Source of the DNA: Candidatus Bipolaricaulota bacterium
Lineage (GTDB): Bacteria > Bipolaricaulota > Bipolaricaulia > RBG-16-55-9
Assembly (NCBI GenBank): GCA_027021605.1
Contig: JALUUA010000218.1
Span: forward strand, 1-8,223
Direction: 5' to 3'
Length of the DNA stretch: 8,223 nucleotides
Shown here: piece by piece, positions 5,128-8,223 of the stretch
Layout of the letters: every line of letters begins with the position of its first letter
Numbering within the stretch: the stretch's first letter is position 1
Translations under genes and position numbers: made by a program
The notes under the pieces: generated by a model
What the model was told of the DNA's origin: nothing
What the model saw: the letters and a program-made list of their open reading frames with translations, nothing else
Database searches by the model: none

Positions 5128-6480
5128 TTACGGGGTTTGGGTCGCTGCGCCCGCGCTTCGTCGGAGCTCCTCGGCCATGGCCTGGATCTCCGTGAGGGTC
5201 GAGCGCATCTCGGCCCAGCCGTACCAGAAGGCGTAGTCCGGGTTGGCGTGGAAGGCCCCCTGGAAGGCCCGCATGCGGTACTCGAGGAACATCTTGTAGA
5301 GCTTCTGCTCGATGGGGGTGGCAGCCTCGTGGAACAGCAAAAGGTCCGGGTAGGCGAACTCGTAGATGTCGGGCTTCTCCAGGATGCCGTCCTCGTAGAG
5401 GGCCTCCACCACCCGAATGGCCTCCGCCAGCAGGGAGTCCGCCTGGCGGATGAGCTCATCGGCGTTCTGGAGCTCCTCCTCGGCGAAGCTGCGGGAGTGG
5501 CACTGGGTGCAGGTGTTGAGCATCTTCTCGCGCTCGACCTGCCAGGCTTCCTCCGTGAGGCGGGCCACGTCCGCGGCCTTAACGGCGTCCAGGCGGCCCG
5601 TGGGCTCCCCCGTCTCCGGGTTGAGGACCCCCAGGGCCTTGAGGATGGTCACGCGGTCCTCGGCCCACTGCGGGTCGTCGGGCAGCGGCAGCCGCACGGC
5701 CAGGAAGCCCCAGGCGGTGCGGACCTCGTGGTTCCCCTCCGGCATGTGACAGGTCTGGCAGCTCGGGGCTGCGGCCTCCTCGGGGAGCACGCCCTCCCGC
5801 TTGAGCAGGTAGCGCGTCCCGTGCTTGGAGGTCGTCCACATCTCCCACTGCGGGTGGTCGAAGCCCATGTGGCAGGTGGCGCAGGACTCGGGCTCGCGGG
5901 CCTCGGCCACCGAGAAGGCGTGCCGGGTGTGGCACGAGTCGCAGGAGGCCACCCCGTAGTCGAAGCCCTGGGCCTTGAGCTGGCGGATCTCCTCCTCGGT
6001 CTTGAGCCCGATCTTGTGGCACCCACCGCAGCCCTTCCGGCCCGAGATCAGCTCCAGGGGCTGGTAGTGGGTGGCGGGCATCGCGCTCATCGCCAGCCAC
6101 GCCTTGGCGTGCTTCCCCTGGGAGAACTCCTCCACCCGCTGCGGGTGGCACTGGGCGCACGTCTGAGCCGTGGGCAGCTGCGCCTCGGCCACGTCCTCGG
6201 GGGTGGTGTGCTCGGAGCCGTGACAGCTCGAACAGCTCAAGCCCGCTTGGTACATCACGCTCTGCTCGAAGTCCCGGACCAGATTGGGGGTCACCTCGCG
6301 GTGGCAGTCCAGACAGAGGTCGCTTCGCTGCGCGCCCGCGGCGACCGCCTCCGCAGCCGTCGGCGGGCCGGTACCGGCGCTCCCCTCTTCCGACGAGGGG
6401 GCCTCCCCCGGCAGGAGGAGCGCGCCGACCAGGGCAGCCGCGAGCGCGGTCCCCAGCGCGACGATGAGCCATCTCTGCAT
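5128..6480 (-). CDS. Octaheme c-type cytochrome, hydroxylamine oxidoreductase (HAO)-like
   Basis: This 450-residue exported protein has eight CXXCH motifs, beginning at residues 56, 83, 108, 151, 180, 200, 241 and 324, the heme count and uneven spacing of the octaheme HAO family. The N-terminal hydrophobic stretch (5-24) is a signal peptide or uncleaved anchor. After the sixth heme, MGFDHPQWEMWTTSKHG carries an Asp-His pair (D208-H209) matching the catalytic Asp-His of HAO near the active-site heme, which should be heme 4 (CGGCH, 151-155). The C-terminal helical region contains NPDYAFWYGWAEM; whether Y416 or Y420 equals the tyrosine that cross-links heme P460 in nitrifier HAO needs an alignment. 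If present the enzyme could oxidise hydroxylamine; if absent it would resemble the reductive forms of Campylobacterota acting on nitrite or hydroxylamine. ATG 6480 follows GGAGGAGAGGTG. Its promoter-like element overlaps the end of the upstream regulator gene. Confidence 0.88.
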   Translation of the reverse strand: MQRWLIVALGTALAAALVGALLLPGEAPSSEEGSAGTGPPTAAEAVAAGAQRSDLCLDCHREVTPNLVRDFEQSVMYQAGLSCSSCHGSEHTTPEDVAEAQLPTAQTCAQCHPQRVEEFSQGKHAKAWLAMSAMPATHYQPLELISGRKGCGGCHKIGLKTEEEIRQLKAQGFDYGVASCDSCHTRHAFSVAEAREPESCATCHMGFDHPQWEMWTTSKHGTRYLLKREGVLPEEAAAPSCQTCHMPEGNHEVRTAWGFLAVRLPLPDDPQWAEDRVTILKALGVLNPETGEPTGRLDAVKAADVARLTEEAWQVEREKMLNTCTQCHSRSFAEEELQNADELIRQADSLLAEAIRVVEALYEDGILEKPDIYEFAYPDLLLFHEAATPIEQKLYKMFLEYRMRAFQGAFHANPDYAFWYGWAEMRSTLTEIQAMAEELRRSAGAATQTP

Positions 6481-6509
6481 CGTGGGTCACCTCTCCTCCC
6501 TCGCGTCTC

Positions 6510-6528
6510 CGTTTTGTCAGATAAAACG
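6510..6528 (-). promoter_or_regulatory. Small inverted repeat in the octaheme gene leader
   Basis: CGTTTT (6510-6515) and AAAACG (6523-6528) flank a 7-base loop, about 30 bases upstream of ATG 6480. It would form a weak hairpin in the mRNA leader just before the ribosome binding site. No known riboswitch shape is recognised. Confidence 0.25.
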
Positions 6529-6576
6529 ATCCGATGGTCGTCCATGGAGTACTGTACAGCGGGGCCCTTCTTCGGG

Positions 6577-6614
6577 CTATGAACGGGTTCACAGCGGGGG
6601 TTGATCTTAATCAG
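6577..6614 (-). promoter_or_regulatory. FNR-like box plus TCATAG element, promoter of the octaheme gene (site D)
   Basis: The minus strand reads CTGATTAAGATCAA (6601-6614), very close to the FNR consensus TTGAT-N4-ATCAA, then 18 bp, then TCATAG (6577-6582). Its first half overlaps the TGA stop codon of the regulator gene upstream. A further perfect dyad TGAAC-GG-GTTCA (6580-6591) overlaps the TCATAG. The expected leader to ATG 6480 is about 90 nt. Confidence 0.68.
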
Positions 6615-7324
6615 GGGGGACAGGCGAGGAGGCTCTCCCGCAGGGCGACGGGATCGACGGCCAGCTTCCGCCCGCGAGGGGCAACCCACCCGTGGGCCTT
6701 GAGCGCGGCGAGGTGCTTGTTGACCGCCTCGCGGGTGAGGCCCACCAGCTCGCCCAGCTCCGTCTGGGTCAGCTCGAGATCGATGAGCGTCCGGCCGTCG
6801 TCGAGGGGCCTGCCGTGCTCGCCCGCCAGGCGGAGCAGAAGGCGCACGAGGCGCTCGCCCGCGCGCCCGTAGTGGGTCTCTAGCAACAATTCCTCCGTCT
6901 GGTGGAGGCGGCTCAGCAGCCGCTCGAAGAGCCGCTCCGCCACGGAGGGGTAGCGCAAAAGAGCGGGAAGGTCCTCGCGGGCGAGGAAGAGCATTTCGGT
7001 GTCCGTGAGGGCCTCGGCGGTGGAGGCGTATTCCGTGCAGCCGGCGAGCGTCTCCTCCCCCAAGAGGCCCGTCGTCCCCAGGATCTGGAGGATCTGGCGC
7101 TGGCCGTCGAGCGCCCGCTTGTAGAGCTTGACCTTGCCCCGGTAGAGGATGTAGAGCCCAAACGCGGGGTCGCCCTCCTGGTAGATGGTCCTCCGCTTGG
7201 GGTAGCGCACCCAGGAGGCCCGCCGCTCCAGCTCTTGAAGCTCTTCGTCCCCCAGCTCGGCGAAGACGCACTCCTCCCGAACCGGGCAGATTCCGCACAT
7301 GCCGTGGGGGTTCTTGACGACCAT
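6611..7324 (-). CDS. FNR-like Crp/Fnr-family regulator with N-terminal CX2CX5C cysteine triad
   Basis: The product is 237 residues. At the N-terminus C10-GI-C13-PVREE-C19 has exactly the CX2CX5C spacing of the E. coli FNR cluster ligands C20/C23/C29, so an oxygen- or NO-labile Fe-S cluster is likely. The fourth E. coli ligand, C122, falls in a segment that here reads EMLFLARE without Cys; C96 (AGCTEY), about 13 residues earlier in the alignment by eye, or a non-Cys ligand would have to substitute. The sensor barrel (about 25-115) includes YQEGDPAFGLYILYRGKVKLYKR, and the helix-turn-helix is at 185-213 with E199, N202 and K203 at the FNR Glu-Ser-Arg positions. ATG 7324 has AGGGCGA just upstream. 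It has its own promoter-like box (7360-7397), suggesting autoregulation, and sits directly before the octaheme gene, its likely target. Confidence 0.9.
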   Translation of the reverse strand: MVVKNPHGMCGICPVREECVFAELGDEELQELERRASWVRYPKRRTIYQEGDPAFGLYILYRGKVKLYKRALDGQRQILQILGTTGLLGEETLAGCTEYASTAEALTDTEMLFLAREDLPALLRYPSVAERLFERLLSRLHQTEELLLETHYGRAGERLVRLLLRLAGEHGRPLDDGRTLIDLELTQTELGELVGLTREAVNKHLAALKAHGWVAPRGRKLAVDPVALRESLLACPP

Positions 7325-7359
7325 TTCGCCCTATTGTCCGCGGAGAGGGCGGGCAAGAG

Positions 7360-7397
7360 CCATGACCGCCATCAAAGGGGGCCCTGATTTCGGTCAG
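7360..7397 (-). promoter_or_regulatory. Crp/Fnr-type box plus TCATGG element, promoter of the FNR-like gene (site C)
   Basis: The minus strand reads CTGACCGAAATCAG (7384-7397), then 18 bp, then TCATGG (7360-7365), the same TCATGG as site A. The leader to ATG 7324 would be about 30 nt. Since the downstream gene is itself a Crp/Fnr regulator, feedback control is a natural inference. Confidence 0.62.
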
Positions 7398-7403
7398 AAC
7401 CCC
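7378..7403 (-). terminator. Hairpin enclosing the site C box, possible terminator of the pentaheme gene
   Basis: On the minus-strand RNA, GGGGUUCUGA and UCAGGGCCCC form a continuous 10-bp stem (two G-U wobbles) with loop CCGAAA, followed by CUUUG. On the plus strand the central pairs become C-A mismatches, so the fold favours the minus direction. It starts 25 bases after the pentaheme stop. The U tail is short, so termination would be moderate. The same DNA carries the Crp/Fnr-type dyad. Confidence 0.4.
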
Positions 7404-7427
7404 TTGGCGCCCCTGGGCAAGAGCCGT

Positions 7428-8000
7428 CTAGCGGAGGGGCTGAGACTCGATCCGGGACTTGCCGTCCTCGTCGAAGCTGTGGCAACGCATGCAGCCCGAC
7501 TGGAAGTGGAGGACGAACGTATCGCTTCCGAGGGAGTGGCGGCGGTGGAGCCGGGGCCCGAGGTCCATGTCCTTCATGCGGTGGCACATCATGCAGTCGT
7601 CGGGCGCGCTGTCGATGAAGTCGAGCACGTCCGGGTGGCCGGCGTCCTCGCTGAGCGCCTTCAGCGCCTCCTCCAGGGGATAGCCTCCCCGGCTGTGACA
7701 GCCGACGCAGCCGTTCGGGTTCAGCTCCTCCAGCTCCGCGGGGTAGGCGTGGCACTGGGCGCAGGTCAACGCCGGGCCCCGGTCGGGCAGGTGGGGAGGG
7801 ACCGTAAAGGTAGCCAAGTCCACCTCCTCCGCGCTCCGAGGGGGATGGGCTCCATGGCAGCGGAAACAAGCGATAGAGGGCGCTTGGGCGTGGGGCTCAT
7901 CGGGGGACTGCTGGCTTTGGGAGATCCACACCCCACCGAAGGCGACCAGGGCAATGCCGGCCCCGATTCCGATCCATCTCCATTTTCCGCTCGCACCCAC
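7428..8000 (-). CDS. Membrane-anchored pentaheme c-type cytochrome
   Basis: This 190-residue protein has one N-terminal hydrophobic segment (9-26), probably an uncleaved anchor, and five CXXCH motifs at residues 45, 80, 98, 136 and 170. Size and single anchor recall NapC/NrfH-type quinol dehydrogenases, but those normally have four hemes and a tighter heme spacing, so membership is not established; cytochrome c3-like is a safe description. It starts at GTG 8000, supported by GGAGGGAGG (8006-8014 on the complement) 5 bases upstream; no better ATG exists nearby. It follows another multiheme gene by 24 bp and is presumably co-transcribed with it. A role as electron carrier between a membrane donor and periplasmic or surface cytochromes is plausible. 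Confidence 0.87.
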   Translation of the reverse strand: MGASGKWRWIGIGAGIALVAFGGVWISQSQQSPDEPHAQAPSIACFRCHGAHPPRSAEEVDLATFTVPPHLPDRGPALTCAQCHAYPAELEELNPNGCVGCHSRGGYPLEEALKALSEDAGHPDVLDFIDSAPDDCMMCHRMKDMDLGPRLHRRHSLGSDTFVLHFQSGCMRCHSFDEDGKSRIESQPLR

Positions 8001-8024
8001 GGCTACCTCCCTCCGCTTCGCGCG

Positions 8025-8223
8025 CTAGGGCGGGCTGGCCTCATGGCACGAGAAGCAGCTCTCGTTCGACAGGTCCGGGGCCCCCTGGGGATCGTGCGGG
8101 CCGTGGCAGTCGAAGCAGCCCAGATCCAGGAGCCCGGCGTGCTCCCCTCCGGCCTCGTGGCAGTTGAAACACTCTTGGGGATCGTACTCGTACACGGGAT
8201 TGCGGGCGAAGTGGCACTGGATG
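8025..8223 (-). CDS. Multiheme c-type cytochrome, C-terminal part (cut by window edge)
   Basis: The minus frame entering from the right edge gives 65 residues ending at TAG (8025-8027). It holds three complete heme motifs, all with Phe (CFNCH, CFDCH, CFSCH), and the tail of a fourth (QCH) at the very edge. Heme density is high, one per about 20 residues, ending ESCFSCHEASPP. This is typical of small-spacing multiheme cytochromes such as the c7/c3 or decaheme types, but the family cannot be named from this piece. The pentaheme gene starts 24 bp downstream, suggesting one operon. Confidence 0.85.
   Translation of the reverse strand, partial: IQCHFARNPVYEYDPQECFNCHEAGGEHAGLLDLGCFDCHGPHDPQGAPDLSNESCFSCHEASPP

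Noticed and set aside
6552..6559. CTGTACAG 8-bp palindrome in the octaheme leader
   Set aside because: Too short to separate from chance, and no second copy was found near other genes in the window.
5041..6582. 513-codon open frame on the plus strand
   Set aside because: Shadow of the octaheme gene; low-complexity product rich in Leu, Gly, Arg and His, no ribosome binding site of note.

Overview
This is a GC-rich bacterial window (no tRNA, rRNA, CRISPR array or insertion sequence seen) devoted to anaerobic-type respiration. It holds four multiheme c-type cytochrome genes (one cut by the window edge), a membrane cytochrome b, a disulfide-forming pair (DsbA-like plus VKOR), two Crp/Fnr-family regulators and the start of an Rrf2-family regulator. 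The gene set points to a facultative or strict anaerobe with a large extracytoplasmic cytochrome inventory. The sequence alone does not fix the phylum.

Layout. Minus strand, right edge: the end of a multiheme cytochrome (8025-8223), then a membrane-anchored pentaheme cytochrome (7428-8000). Next are an FNR-like regulator with an N-terminal Cys triad (6611-7324) and an octaheme hydroxylamine-oxidoreductase-like protein (5128-6480), followed by a terminator-like hairpin (5011-5039). Plus strand, centre: DsbA-like thioredoxin (2741-3634), VKOR (3638-4102) and a second Crp/Fnr regulator (4180-4908), apparently one operon. Minus strand, left: an 11-heme membrane-anchored cytochrome c (1298-2545) and a cytochrome b (323-1282), 15 bp apart. 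Last is the N-terminus of an Rrf2 regulator (1-186, truncated).

How they may work together (inference). The cytochrome b and 11-heme cytochrome c look like a split quinol:cytochrome c oxidoreductase of the general CbcBA/CbcL kind, passing electrons from the quinone pool to the periplasm. The pentaheme and other cytochromes could carry electrons to the octaheme enzyme, whose relatives act on hydroxylamine or nitrite. DsbA/VKOR would supply the oxidative folding that cysteine-rich exported proteins need. 

The strongest non-coding signal is a repeated promoter architecture. Upstream of four separate minus-strand transcription units (Rrf2, the cytochrome c/b pair, the FNR-like gene, the octaheme gene) there is a Crp/Fnr-type inverted repeat CTGAY-N4-RTCAR. 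In every case it is followed after exactly 18 bp by TCATRS on the coding strand. This ties the cytochrome genes and at least two regulators into one probable regulon that includes autoregulation.
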